From NCBI GenBank assembly GCA_021613335.1, contig JAJTWR010000231.1, positions 1,073,501-1,137,500 of the forward strand: a stretch of DNA of 64,000 nucleotides. Reading direction: 5' to 3'. This document shows positions 24,262 through 37,293 of this stretch, piece after piece. Each line of letters begins with the position of its first letter. Within the stretch, counting starts at the first letter, position 1. A program made the translations under genes and the position numbers. Origin of the DNA: Whitmania pigra (Eukaryota > Annelida > Clitellata > Hirudinida > Haemopidae). The notes under the pieces were generated by a model that worked only from the letters and a program-made list of their open reading frames with translations, searched no databases and was not told where the DNA came from.

Positions 24262-27200
24262 TCAGTTAAATAACCTGGAGATAATTTGATGAAACTCTGC
24301 AATTTGTTGTTCAGTTACTGTTTGCTTTCCAGTTGTTGAATGAATGGGAAGCGCCTTTAGTGTTTGTCTCAGCCAGTGAGAAGCAACCTGTATGGACACA
24401 AAAATATCATTTAAACTAAATTACAACTGAAATGGAGTTTTGTTAATACAAATCTTTATTATATTATGTTTATATTATCTTTGCGAAAGAAAGCCACTTG
24501 CCTCGCTGTCAAAAATAACTAGTTCGTAGAGGAGCTCAACGATTTTGTAGGTAGTTATGTTTGGAAGGCAAAAGAGGGAAGCTTTGATGATGTGGTTCAT
24601 GATCTCTTGACCTTGATTGAGTAACAGTTCCTTCATTTGAATTCCGCACTCATTGCCCTGAACACATAAGCATAGGCATCAGAGTCCCATTGACCCAGGA
24701 ATCAACCTAGGGTCTTTAATTAATAATTGTACGTCTTAAATAAATGAATGACAAATTGTGGCCTTTAAACATAACTAATTGCTATGGCCAAGCATTTATT
24801 CCGAACAAGTGCATGTGACTCCTGTCACTCGAACCTGTAGAGTATTGCATGCTTTGATAATTTCAATGAGGAACAAACAAGATGATTCATTTGCATCTTT
24901 GTGGTCCAAGCAGCAAGAGAGGGTGGCATAAGCCAGCAACTGTTTCGTGCAGCTGCTTCTCACGAAAGGCAGTGGAGCCCTTTGGACAAACCTGTTAAAG
25001 AGGCAATACATTTCTAACATTAACATTAACAATTGTATGAATTTAACCATTCATAAAAATAAATTATGTTTGGCCAGCATGACCGTCAGTTGTCACTAAT
25101 AACTGCAGAATTTTGTGAATGCTGCCAATTGTGATAGAAACCAATTCAATAAACCTGAAAGCTAGTCTGAAGAGATCATCCACAATATCGGGGTGGTTCC
25201 TTAGTCCTGAAGCTTCATCAAGGAGTTTAAAAGTCAATGGGCAGAGAGACTACAAAAATGGATCAAATAACAACATAGCATGTAGAACTCAAATGGCACA
25301 TTCTCAAGTACTACAAAATATTTAATGACACAAAATTAGCAATGGTAACCTCCAGCATTTGAATGAGAACTAGATGATATAAGGCATCTTCTCCAAATTC
25401 ATCAACTAAAATGCTTCCGAGGTAGAGGCAGCACGAGTGAGGATATTGCTGGAACAAGTTGATGATCTGAAGTCAATAAGTTACATTTCAGACATTGGGT
25501 TACTCAAAAGATGTTGGTTGTTGCAGCACAAAAGGGTGAAAACTAAATTAAAATGCAGTAGTTGAAGCATAAAAGAAATGACCAAGATGATTTATAGGAA
25601 TGTATTTTTGATGAATAGATAAAGTTGATCAGGAGGGCACCAAGGATTTGTTTGGAATATTTAATCAATGAATAATGAGTGTTTTGATATTAATAATAAT
25701 AAAAATAATGGTCCATTTGTATAACCCCTTAAGCTTGGCATCGGATGGATGAGAAAAGCCTCAGTTGATGATGGATGATTTATGGACTGGTCGGTGAAGG
25801 TGAAGGATGAGCAAAGGTGATCATGGATTTGTCAGTGGTGAACAAGACAGTTGAGATAGAGTGGACTGGATGCAGTTGAGGTTAGATAAGTGAGTAAGGA
25901 TATTTTATAAATTATGCAGTGATGTATAGGTGGACAGTGCAATTGAATGAGGATTTTGTTGATGACCATGGCTGAGATGGACTTAAAATACATGATGATG
26001 GCAATGTTTTAGAAGTAATTAGAAACCCAGATGACGTTGCAATATGAATTATAAAATAGGGATGACTAAAAAAAAATTAAAATAACAACAGCAATAACAA
26101 TAGTAATAGTAATGAATTCCTAGGCTTAGTATCAGAGATGCCTGTACAATCTAGCAGCACAATGCGATATTAGTCTTGGTGAGGTCACACTGGTTTAGTT
26201 AAGTTTTTACTGAAATCCACTGCACTACTTTGTCATTAGTAAGCCACATATGACATTTCAGATTGGGTCTAATTTTATACACAGAGAGTTAATTTAATCA
26301 ATTCAGAACTTCAATAAATATGTAGCACTGAATAAAAACCCAAGGTCTTAATGAAATAAACGCTTATAAATTTGATATGCAAATTACATTCAAATGTGGA
26401 AAAAAGTCTTTAAATACCTCAGTGATGATGGGCTGAACAAAAGAAGTTGAATTCTTTCCCAAACACCTGACAGCAAATCTGATGCACCTACAGCATCTTT
26501 CAATAACCTTCCCATCTCTGGCACACTTTGAAAATACTTTCGCAAGCACTGGCCAAACCTGGAGGATAGGACAGCCGAATTAGTAAAGGTACGATTTATT
26601 ACTACATTCCCATATTTTATCCATCAATAACAATAACAAAAAACCTGTTCAACAGCTTCTTGGCAAGGATGGACCTCACTATTTTTCACATCAGGATTCA
26701 AATGACTTTAGCAAACAATAATTCCACATCAATATTATGAATTCAATAATAAAATAATAATAACTATCAGTGTTAATAAAATGACTGATATGGTGGTTTA
26801 TTTCAAGATCATAACATTTAAAAATGATTTTGAAATACCTGAATATCGCTGCAAGTCTATCTAGCCATATAGTTGGATCATTTTCCTTGCATCCAGGAAG
26901 TACTTTGGCATTTCCATTCAAGATCTTAATCATATGAGAATAACAATAAATTATTTACATCAATTAATGTAAAAAAACTCTTATTCTTTCACAGGTTTGT
27001 TAATATATTTATATATAATACAATATATTTTGACATGAAAACATGAAAGGAGAAAGGAATTAAATAAGTAACAAATAATTGTGTATAAAATACTCATGCA
27101 AAAAAAATGCACAAAAATCTTTAAAAAAAAGTCCAATCCAGCTTAACTAACACTGCTTAGAGGCACAAGTTGCAAGGCACACAACTGTTTTGTCTTCACT

Positions 27201-30200
27201 TCAACATCAATGGCTGACATTCTGCCAAGAATCCCCGCACATCCTATTAGTGACATGCACATGGTTAATGTAACTAAGACAAATTAACAAACAAATATAA
27301 TATCAGACCCTTCAAAATTCCAAGGACTGCATCATTGGAGACGTTAGTTGTTTCGATAGATTGAAGAATCTGAAGGAGGTTATCAAACAAGGGAGTCATG
27401 TGACTTGGACTGCAGAGGCAGAGATTCTCAATGGAATCAGAAGCTGCACTAGCAAGATGATTTGACTGGAGTCCTACCAGCAAGAACCTAAGACAAGGCT
27501 CTGTATGGAATTTGATTATTGCAATTATGAATATGCATAATTATATAATAATAACATGGTATTATTGAGTTATTGACAAGCTCACCAATAAATTGTGGAT
27601 GTTTATCAATCCAGTTTTTCAATTCTTTAATGAGTTTGATGCATGAATGTCTCACGCACTGGTGCATGTCTCCTGCATTCAATATTGTCTCAAGCACTTT
27701 GCCAACGACCTCAGTGTCTGACCTTAATTTAGAGGCATAACTTAAGGATATACCTCATGGATATGTTGATTGTAAATATGATATATAAGAACATTAATTA
27801 AATGTTATAAATGAATGTTTTAAAATAAGAAGCTATTTATTAACAATCATTGTAAATATGTAAGCAATACCCAGTGAGGTCCTTAGCACTGGCACTCATG
27901 ATGAAGATGCAGACCTCACACTCAGGCCAATTATCTCCGCAATGCTTGAGTGACTCGAACATCTATTCCGATATAAAATATGAATATTTATGAAATCACC
28001 ATTACACCATACAATTAAAATTTAATATCAACCTCCCCAAAAAGATGTTCAGAATTGATCATGAATGCAACATCAGCAATCAGTTCTTGACATTCATATC
28101 TAAATTCCATAAAATCATCAGGACAATCGTGAATTGTCTCCTACAAAATTAATCACTGCTTAGCAACTGATATCATTGCTCACAATTTTTGCTATAAAAT
28201 CAGCCTACATAAGAAGGGTCGAGCAGCATATGCGATCGTAAAGCCATCACAAGTCTGTAAATGTATGGGCTCAGCAAATCCTTCAATTCTTGCTTTTCAT
28301 AGAGGAGTTCCGAGAAACGATTCCAAAAGGTGAAAGATAGGCTTGCTACCTGGAAGACATATTTCTTAATTATAATTAATGCTTCAAATAAGAACAATAA
28401 TTCTACTGTGAATAATCACTTATTAATAATAATAGCGAGGTAACTTACATTCATAAAGATAATGTAAGATTTATTATTTACTAAAAAATTTTAATTCATA
28501 TATAAACATAACATATTATAAAAGCAGGCAAAACAAATGTATTGTCAAAGTAAGTAATAACAAACCTCAAAACTTTTGCTATTTGCTGATAAAAGCACAA
28601 GATCTAGTAGGTGAAAAGTGCCAAAACCCTGTATGATACATCATTTATATATGTTAAAATATTTGCACAGATACAATGACTAGAAATATGTATTAATAGT
28701 GGCATTTTAAGCAATTAATTAATGACATCAAAACAATGAAAGTGAAACCTCGTTGGGACTTGAAAGGAAGTATGGCAGGAAAGCCTCACACGTGTCAGTG
28801 AAGATTCTACTAAAGTTCATGAGTCTGTGAAATGACCAATTTATTATTAATCATTGTTTTGCTATTTGTTTTTATTAATCATTTAAGATATATTAGATAG
28901 ATATGTAGACATAATTTTCATGCATAACATTATTTGGCCATCTGCCATGAAAATTTGCAAAAGTATTGCTATCAGGTTTGTAAAAACTGCCTAAGTAGCT
29001 GAGAAACTCCTACCAAGGAACACATCAACAGGGAATCATCAGAGGAGTGCCCATAAACCAACATTCTTAGGGTGAATAAGGGAGTTTCACTACTTGCTTA
29101 CCTTATCCTTAATGTGGTTAATTGATGAAAGACTTGCAATATTTATTAATTGATACAATATATAATGTAAGCTGAGCATTATATTTTCTGTATCAGTTGG
29201 CGCTGGCGACAGTGCAGGCTAGGTTTCGAACATGATGCATTACGACTACTGCCATTACCACCATATGCAGGAAGATAACCCATTTAACCAACTTGCATAC
29301 ATAAGATACATTTTGTTTTTTGATCAGTAAGACCAACCTATAACTAATTTTAAGTCACAAAAATAATCCTGATTGCCCTCAAATTGGGAGACAGAGGATT
29401 TGATCAGACTACCAGAGTCCAAAATAGTAACCTATGAAACATTGAGAGGCCACATTTTGTCATTTGACCAAACCAGACAAAAAGTAAAAAATGGCTGAAA
29501 AGCTTGGTAGCTTATATATTAAATTATTAATTTTTAAATCCAAATATGTTTGTTATGTTCTATGATTCATTTTCAGATAAAATCAAGCTTATATATGTAC
29601 ATGTGCTTCCATCCAACAGCTAACAATGATAAACAAAAATACCTCTCAATATCATCAGGAGATGTTTGACATAGCTTTATAAAGGTCGGTGACAATGCGC
29701 ACACTCCCTCGAACAACACCTGAGATAAATTTTCTTTCTCTTCAGCAACAACTTCATCTGACTGATGGAGGACAATAAAGCAACAAACACTTGATCAGAT
29801 AAATCATTATTTCCAGATGTGAGTTTTGTGAGCATTTAATGTGACTATTAAAAGTAAAGTACTATTGTAAGTAAAATAGAAAACAAATAGATTTCAGGTA
29901 AATTCAAAAAACCATGTTTTTAAGTATTTTTAAAATTTGTACAAGCACAATAATAAGTTAGCTTATATAATGTCACAAGAATTATGTAATTCAACCAATA
30001 TCCAAATATAAACCTCAAGACAAAGAAGTCCATTGCATATACAGTCACATGCAGCCTTATGAAGAAAGATTGGGGAATTATCGTTTTTCTGAAAAATAAG
30101 AAATAAAGTCTGATAAAAATCTATTGACATTGTTGCACAAGCAAATCAAAGCTAGTTTAAACTTTAAAATAATTGCACTATTCAGAAACATGGCATTACT

Positions 30201-32225
30201 CACAAGAACAGAGAATGGCAACTGGAGAAGGTTGTTGGAAATAACAAGCTGACAAGGAACAGATGATGTTTTGATCCAACTGGACAATGAGTGGATGACT
30301 TGTTTCAAGAATCTCTCATCTTCTTTTTTTGCTGCCACCACACTGGACTAAAACATGAGCTCATAATGTCAGATATTAATTCTCAGTAGAATCTTTAAAA
30401 TTTTATAATAGCAAAAACTAAAAGCGATAAATTTCTATGTGCAATATTTACCGATATATTTTCAAAAGTATCTAATTAAATAAAATAACCATCCATCACC
30501 ATAACTGCACAAAGCCAGATGAAAGCTGGAAACTCAGAAAAGAGTTGATGTTGAACTCACAAGAAACTGAATAAGAAGTGGTGAAGCCATCTTAAGTTTG
30601 ATCACGATCTCTTTGACTCTTTCTTGACCCAATCTTAAGGACCTGCATCCCATCTGTAAACATGTCACAATGCTTGTCATTATCAATACCTAGCTACCAA
30701 AAGTCATCATCACCTCCTCAGGAATCAAGCTTAAAACTTCCAAGAGAAAGGTCCAGTTGGCTTCCAACATGCCAAATCTTCAGCAAAGAATAATTAAGAG
30801 TCAAATTACTATAAATAAAGAACAAAACTTTTGAAAATGAAAACTAATTCTTGGCACATTGGAATCATTTAATTTGATCAACAGATACTCTAATAATATA
30901 ATGCTTTGTAAAATTATGCAGGGGCAAGAATTATTCCCTTTTAAAGTCATATGATGATTTTCAAAGACAAAGCCAAAGCAGCAAAGTGTTTTAAATTGAG
31001 GCAGATGCGGTTATTTTAGCAGTCATGGTTGAATATGTATATAGAAGATCTTTTAAAATAGGTAATTAACTTGAAGTTATGGTTTGCTGCTAATATACCT
31101 ATTTATGAGATCCAACACGGGATTATCCCATGACGATAATTGCAAGCACAAGTCTGCTAAGGCAAGGCACAGCTGGAAAAAACCACAGAAGATAAGAAAT
31201 TCAAATCAATGAGTAATTAAATATATTAAATAATCATTAACAATCGTGGTTGATCATTCTCATAAGCTGATTATTCAATGATTGAATTATGGTGAAGACT
31301 CTAAGATGGATCCATTAAACCTGAGTGACGATAACTTGTGGTGTTTCAAGGGTTATCTTAGTGCAATGGTTCAGGATGGAACTCTTCAAAGACTGAAACA
31401 AAACATGCAAATAACATTTTAATCAATTCTTAAAGTAGTAGCTCACTAGTTAACAAAGAACTGCAAAATGTTATGATATTTTAATGTTTAGTCCATTGTG
31501 TTCATGTGATGCAAGCACTATCAATATCTTTAAATTTCCCAAAATAACAAGAGTTCTCTTCGAAAACCTCATGAGATGAAGTGGGCAACTCATGGAAGAA
31601 AAATTGAATCTGAAATATAAAGAACTAAATAATTTCAGATATGTCATTACATATGTAAACAATTTTCAAAATGATATTGTAAAGGGTTAATTAACTAATG
31701 TCTATTTTACTCAAGAAGAACCTATTCAAAATAATTATTATTAATAATACCTTATCAAAACATTATTCAGATAATTTGTTATAATAAGTCAAGTCTGCCA
31801 GCCACTAGTTCAGCTAATAAAGAAATCTGTAATAATATATACATCAACTTATTTTTTGATCACCTTTGATCTCATAGTTTGAGCAGCGAAATAGCATGAC
31901 TCCACACTGTAGTTAAGGAGTAGAAGTTGGTCAGCAATTTGCCATGCAAATGTCTGAAAAATCAAAATCTTATAAGCAATATGATGCAATTTAATAATAT
32001 AAAATCAATTCAAGTATTATAAGGACGTGATAATTTGCTATTATCAAAGCAAAAATTATCATTTCTAAAACACACATAAACATCATTAGGAGTTGAAAAC
32101 AAATTTACAGATTTCTGAAGCTCGCCTAGCCACAACGATGCTTTCTCCTTTCCATCTGAATTTTCTCCATGATAAAGCACCTGCAAGGCTTGCATAACAA
32201 TTTCTAATGATGGCGCTGACTCCAT
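24262..32225 (-). CDS. TNPO3: Transportin-3 (importin-beta family nuclear import receptor), 26 exons, complete
   Basis: Imports SR splicing factors (phosphorylated RS domains) into the nucleus and releases them on RanGTP. Exons (high-low): 32225-32109, 31953-31864, 31609-31568, 31392-31321, 31172-31099, 30777-30714, 30653-30561, 30347-30204, 30088-30014, 29761-29643, 28824-28749, 28628-28566, 28349-28209, 28140-28033, 27962-27871, 27722-27586, 27500-27309, 27243-27152, 26924-26839, 26705-26645, 26558-26418, 25466-25350, 25249-25155, 24991-24835, 24657-24502, 24387-24262. They sum to 2730 bp (909 aa; vertebrate TNPO3 is about 920). N-terminal [19 protein letters not shown] with [12 protein letters not shown] is the importin-beta N-terminal helix pair. 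Diagnostic blocks: [47 protein letters not shown], and the C-terminal [11 protein letters not shown] and [11 protein letters not shown]. The last intron has a GC donor. Otherwise intact. Confidence 0.93.
25467..26417. other. Longer TNPO3 intron (between exons 21 and 22)
   Basis: About 950 bp. Purine-rich GATGG/GGTGAAGG stretches are present but there is no recognised element. Confidence 0.4.
29195..29320 (-). mobile_element. tRNA-derived SINE, copy 6, in TNPO3 intron 10
   Basis: The reverse complement shows the head GCAAGTTGGTTAAATGGG, then CATGTTCGAAACCTAGCCTG and CACTG, the same A-box, B-box and body order as copy 1. It is in the sense orientation of TNPO3. Confidence 0.65.
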
Positions 32226-32905
32226 TCTAAAATAATCCTAATCGAAAACTTTCGAAACCGAAATCCCATCCGCTAAACCCAAAAGCCGACCAAAACTAAA
32301 AGTGTTTACACAATACTTCCGAAGAAGAATAAGTACGATGCGGCAATAGAAAACCTTCAATTTGTATTAATGCATATAAATGCATCTATTTAACGATCAA
32401 CAGTTTTATTTCCAGTGCACATTACTTCAAAAGCAAGAATTATAGACTCGCAACAATCACAAATCGAAAGTTATTCTCAGAATACATTAAAAAAATAACG
32501 ACTAAGAAGCGCAAGGACGTCGTTTGGGGTTTGGGCAGGAAGCCTATCGGCCCTTGTACACCAAGGAAAAGCTGGAATAATGCCACCAAGCGCCTTTTCC
32601 ACATATTACGGCGGCCTGTCGCACATAATCATCGAGATAATTGAATGACAGAACGCGACGCAAAACTAGAGAACACGAATAACCATTCATCATTATCCGC
32701 ACTAACTCAAAAATCATTTGCCTTAAAAAGACTAAATCAAAAGGACACCACATAACTCTCCCATTTCACTGAAGAATCCAAACCAATTTCTTACTTTGAA
32801 ACTTCTCAAATGTTAATATTAGTAAAGAATAGGGCAAATTCTGATTTGTTTTTGTATAGGAAGCTTTTAATTTAATCAAAAATGTTGAAACAGTTTCAGA
32901 TGTCT
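32226..32905. other. Spacer between DKC1 and TNPO3 with an unassigned open frame
   Basis: Both flanking genes are on the minus strand, so this holds the DKC1 3' UTR (ATTAAA on the minus strand near 32874-32869) and the TNPO3 promoter. A 69-codon minus-strand frame at 32753-32544 opens with MWCPFDLVFLRQMIFELV and is of locally higher GC. I recognise no family in it. Its status as a gene is unproven. Confidence 0.4.
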
Positions 32906-35900
32906 CTAAGCATCATCCTGCTCTTTCTTCTTCTTTTTCTTTTTCTTCTTCTCAGTAGATTCTTCTTGTGGCTCCTCCTGCTTGACTTCTTCTTTGACTT
33001 CATCAGCATGCTTCTTTTTCTTCTTCTTTTTTTCAGTAATTTCAACAGTTTCAGTTTCTACTTCAGCCTTTTTCTTCTTCTTCTGTTTTTTCAATTCTTC
33101 ATCTGAACTTTCATTGCTGTCTTCTCTTTTCCTCTATAAATATACATATATATATATGTTACTTAGGCATCATACAATATATTCTGTAATGACCAAAACA
33201 AATATGTAACAATTCTTTAAAAAAATAACGTTTACATACCTTTCCTGATTTTTCTGTAACTTCAGCAACATCTTCCTCCTAATAAAGAAATGATACAATA
33301 AATTTAAATGGATAATGAATGTCACAAAAAGAATAATGCTTCCTCTAAAGTCTATATAACTTAGATCTAAGTAAACTGTTTAATTAAGGTCCATTGAACA
33401 GCTAGATTGGGATTGTGCTCTGTGTTGCCAACGTGAGAACACAGCTTTAGCTAATAGTCTCATGATATGACTAATTAGTTTTTATTTACCTTTTTAATTG
33501 GTTTCTCCTCATCTTTGACAGCAGATGGAACACTAAAAAAATCAATTATTCATAAAATAAAAATTCTTAATGTTTATGTAATTAATCGCTTACCTCAAAT
33601 CTTTGTAAACAGATGTCCATTCCTTTGGTGTGTTATCATTGGGCTTTCCATGAGAGTCTAATAATCCAGCCTTTACCATTGCCTTTTTCTTACTTGCCTT
33701 TATAAGAATAAAAATTAATCTGACTCTCACCAAATTGTTCAATAAAGTTAAGATTCATACCACAGGTCCTAGGCTCCACTTTCTTGGGTAAACATCTCTC
33801 GACATGATGACCCTTTTTAATTTTGCAACAATGCCATGATCACAAGTTGAAATTACAGCTGTGGTCATCTGGGCAATTGCTATTCAAACAGGTTTTAATA
33901 AAAATGTAACAAACTAAAAATATCCATTATTTAGAATCGTTAAAATAACTAACCTAGAGCAATTGCCTCTCCCTTGGTTGTGACAAGGACGATGACCTCG
34001 TTGACTTCAATACCATCGTCATATCTAAGCACGCCCGGCATCATCAATTGTCCGCCATAAGTTAAGGCGCAAACCTATCCACAAACAAGAAACACATGCA
34101 TCAAATATTTTAAAACTAAGAGGTTTTAACACAGATTAGTATGAAATTTAGCCAGAATAAATCTTACAGTTGAATCTTTAACAATGATTCTCTTGTAAGT
34201 AACAAGAGCTTCTCAAGAGGCTGGATGACCTTTCTCAAGTACCACTCTTCTCCTCGGTTGTCAAACATCCACTGTGAATCAAGAATGTCGTGCATTGTGG
34301 CCAAACAATCCTGAAAAGTGTAAAATTCAGACGTTCGTTAAATTTCTATTACACTTCTTATAATCCTAAGCTGGAAAAAGAACTTCATTTGGGATTGCTT
34401 TGATAATATAAGATTGCCAGAGTAAATATAACTACTGATTTAAAGTGTACATAAATAATTCAGACAAACCATCTCAGTCATAACACCAGATCTGATTCTC
34501 CTGAGTTCCTGCATGTGAGCTCCCACAGAACCAACCATTTTACCAAGATGTTCACATAGAGTTCTGACATAAGTGCCAGCCTGGCAATTGACATGAATCA
34601 CACCTGGAATATCATATCATGACTTGTCAGCATTCAGAGCAAACTTAATTTGAAAAAATTGAAAAGATTGCATGTACACAATTTCAATAGCAAAGGAGCC
34701 TTACCAAGATTCTTTTCATCATCATAATCCAAAAGTTTTGCATCGTAGACTGTTCTTAATCTCAACTGCCTTTTAACAGCACAAATAACAGGAGGAAGTT
34801 GGTACAAATTGCCAACCAAACCATTTAGAGCCTAAAAATTATGACATCCAAACTTACTAAGATTGTTCTTCATCAGATTTATAAATCTAAAGTGCAACAA
34901 ACCATTTGAAGGCGAGACATATCATGGACAGCACTGTGAAACTTAACGACTCCAATATATTCCTTTCCGGCATCCTGTTGCGACTTGACAAGTCTTGTGG
35001 CTGCTTCAATGCAAACAATTAAACATCCAGTCACCTGTAAAAATGTTAAAATCTACATCAACAAGAGTATGAGAATATATCAAAGAATTTTTATTGTTGA
35101 ATGCCCGTCTATATAGTGTAAATTCAACAATGTTTAGTTTAGTGAATGAGTGCATAACATAATCTACAAAATATTAGTATCAGTGGTATTGAACATAATT
35201 TCTATTGGTAAATATTGCTAATGATTACCAATAACTGATTAGCTATATATTTAGCCACACATTTTAAGTGTCGAATTATTCACAATAGGATTAAAGGCTA
35301 TAGCAATTTCAACACACAAGCAAACTGGATCTAGAAACTTAATCAGCAGCGAACAATGTACGTGATGGTTAAATTGAAAAGTTTTAAGATAGCAACACTG
35401 CTACTCCGAGGAATCCAGTGCAGCAAGAAAAGCAACAAGTTTCAGTGCAGCCAATATAAATCATACCTTTGGATCTAGAGTACCACTGTGTCCAGTTTTT
35501 TCAACTTTGAGAATTCTTTTTATCCAGGCAACCACTTCATGTGATGAAGGATTTGCAGGTTTATCCACATTTATAAACCCATACCTTAATAGAGTTATAA
35601 GTTGTAAGATCTAATACAGCATTATTTAAACTGCATGAATCAATAGTATTTAATTTATCATCTTCAAACCTGACATATTCTCTGATGGGTCTTTTTTCTG
35701 GGGTCCAACCACAATTTACGGGTGTGTAATGCTCAGTACGAACATTCATTTTATCATAATCCTGCAAGGAGCAACCAATAAAGTTAGTTATAAATAATTC
35801 TAAAATTATCCACTTGTGTTACCTTCAACAGTAGCGGCCATGTCGCTGAGTTTGTTTTCGAGCCTTTTGACGTGGGCTGAATAAATATTTCTTGTGTCAT
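32906..35900 (-). CDS. DKC1: Dyskerin (H/ACA snoRNP pseudouridine synthase), 13 coding exons, one apparent frameshift
   Basis: Catalytic subunit of H/ACA snoRNPs: pseudouridylates rRNA and snRNA and stabilises telomerase RNA in the nucleolus and Cajal bodies. Exons (high-low): 35900-35823, 35761-35670, 35584-35467, 35034-34903, 34831-34705, 34603-34470, 34310-34168, 34074-33954, 33879-33761, 33697-33594, 33532-33490, 33278-33240, 33133-32906; about 492 aa. The dyskerin-like N-terminus ([22 protein letters not shown]) leads to the TruB catalytic motif [11 protein letters not shown] followed by VTGCLIVC, with the catalytic Asp in TLDPK. A PUA domain follows ([20 protein letters not shown]), then a Lys-rich tail with KKKKKKK runs, the usual nuclear and nucleolar signal. 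A noncoding 5' exon probably ends at 36151. The exon at 34310-34168 is 143 bp, one short, and its frame shifts near LEKLL; the downstream peptide reappears one frame over ([11 protein letters not shown]). Confidence 0.9.
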
Positions 35901-35904
35901 TTTT

Positions 35905-36698
35905 CTGAAACAAATAAAAATAGTGGTAAATCTCTTGCGAATACTGCAAAACCAATAGTTCTTCAAAAAACATCATAAACGATTTCAAATGTTAAGCACA
36001 CATATTTAATGAGTACGTATATCTATATAATTGTATTAAGGTAGATATTAGAGATATGATAGGTTTTTAGATCTATCGAATATATAAGCGCAGAGACCAT
36101 ATAAAACTGTTCATGTATCAAAATAAGGCAATGAAATTAAACGTATTTACCCGTCGGCAGTCAAATCCTCGCTAATAACAATGCACGTGTTACACTTTAT
36201 CGTATACAACAAAAAATAAAAATAAAAGATGTTCAATAGAGAATGTCCTAGATTAAAATTTTAAAGAAATATTATATTGCAAATAATAAATTTATATAAA
36301 AAATTATATTTAGTTACATTTTAAAAACCCTTTTTACAAAATAATTTACTTAAAATTAATTGTCATTAATTAATCTAATTATAACTTAAATATTTAAACT
36401 TATTTTTTAAAGCATATGATTATACATGACTTTGAAAATGTGTTATCAGAAAAGCAGCCTGGCAATGTCTTATTATTAGCATAAAGTAATGGAAATATGA
36501 AATTTATTTCGATTTTTCAGGCTTAACATGTATTGAGAGATGTTAGGAACACGTATGTCGTAGAAATTGTATTTACAAAAATTATTTTAGGTGTTTTACA
36601 TTCAAATTTATTAAAAAAAAAACAGTTTTAATGTTTCGCTTAATCTATTTTCAACTATTGCCTCCGCTGAAATTCATAGGAGTTAGTAACTCCGAATT
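35905..36698. other. DKC1 5' intron and upstream region
   Basis: A probable noncoding first exon of DKC1 ends with a GTAAAT donor at 36150-36145. Further upstream is AT-rich, with no gene recognised. Confidence 0.45.
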
Positions 36699-37293
36699 CA
36701 GGGTCGTAGCCAGAAAATGATTTCGGGAGGTTTAAAATTTGTATTTTTACAAGTTGTAAGTGTTATAATACAATTTATTACAATATTTGTAGGACGATAA
36801 TTAATGCAAAGAAATTTCTGTGTATATGTTGTGGGATGTATGGCTAGGTGAAATAGGTTTATCAGTTCAATGAAAATGATCACGATTATGGAGCAGGAGG
36901 AAACAATTCGTTCATCAGTTTTGAGCATTCGTATGCACGATAATATTCTCCTGGGACAAGTATTTTTAATCTTTTGTTGAAATATGTTTTGTTTTTGTTT
37001 TTTTTTTTGTTGAAGGAATAAAACATCTTCCTGAATTTTTAGGACCCATGAGTTTATTTGATTAAAAGGCCTTTGCTGTCAGCGAACAACTTTCGTCGTT
37101 AATACTAAAAACGGTAGATCTGTGGCGGTGCATGCTGATTGGCTGACAGTTTGTTTACAAATTAATATTCAAAGTTCTGACAGTTGATTGGATTGCATGC
37201 TTTTTTTTCCGGCTCCTTGTACGTGTTTGACCGTCCTGTACCATAAACCGGGCATCAGAAACTCCTCCTCCCCCGAAATGATTTTCTGGCGGT
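36699..37293. mobile_element. Non-autonomous DNA transposon (MITE-like) with about 30-bp inverted ends
   Basis: The left end GGGTCGTAGCCAGAAAATGA continues as TTTCGGGAGG. The right end at 37262-37293, in reverse complement, reads GGGCCACCGCCAGAAAATCA then TTTCGGGGGAGG. The CAGGG.CGTAGCCAG form is common at hAT termini. The interior (about 530 bp) shows no transposase. The right outer edge is diverged and no target-site duplication was confirmed. Confidence 0.6.

Noticed and set aside
32882..33209. Plus-strand Phe/Leu-rich frames
   Set aside because: Antisense shadows of the lysine-rich dyskerin tail exon.
33279..33489. Possible H/ACA snoRNA in a DKC1 intron
   Set aside because: A hairpin (CTGTGTT with AACACAG) and an AGAGCA stretch are present on the minus strand, but a convincing second hairpin with a correctly placed ACA is not. 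Host-gene expectation alone is not enough.
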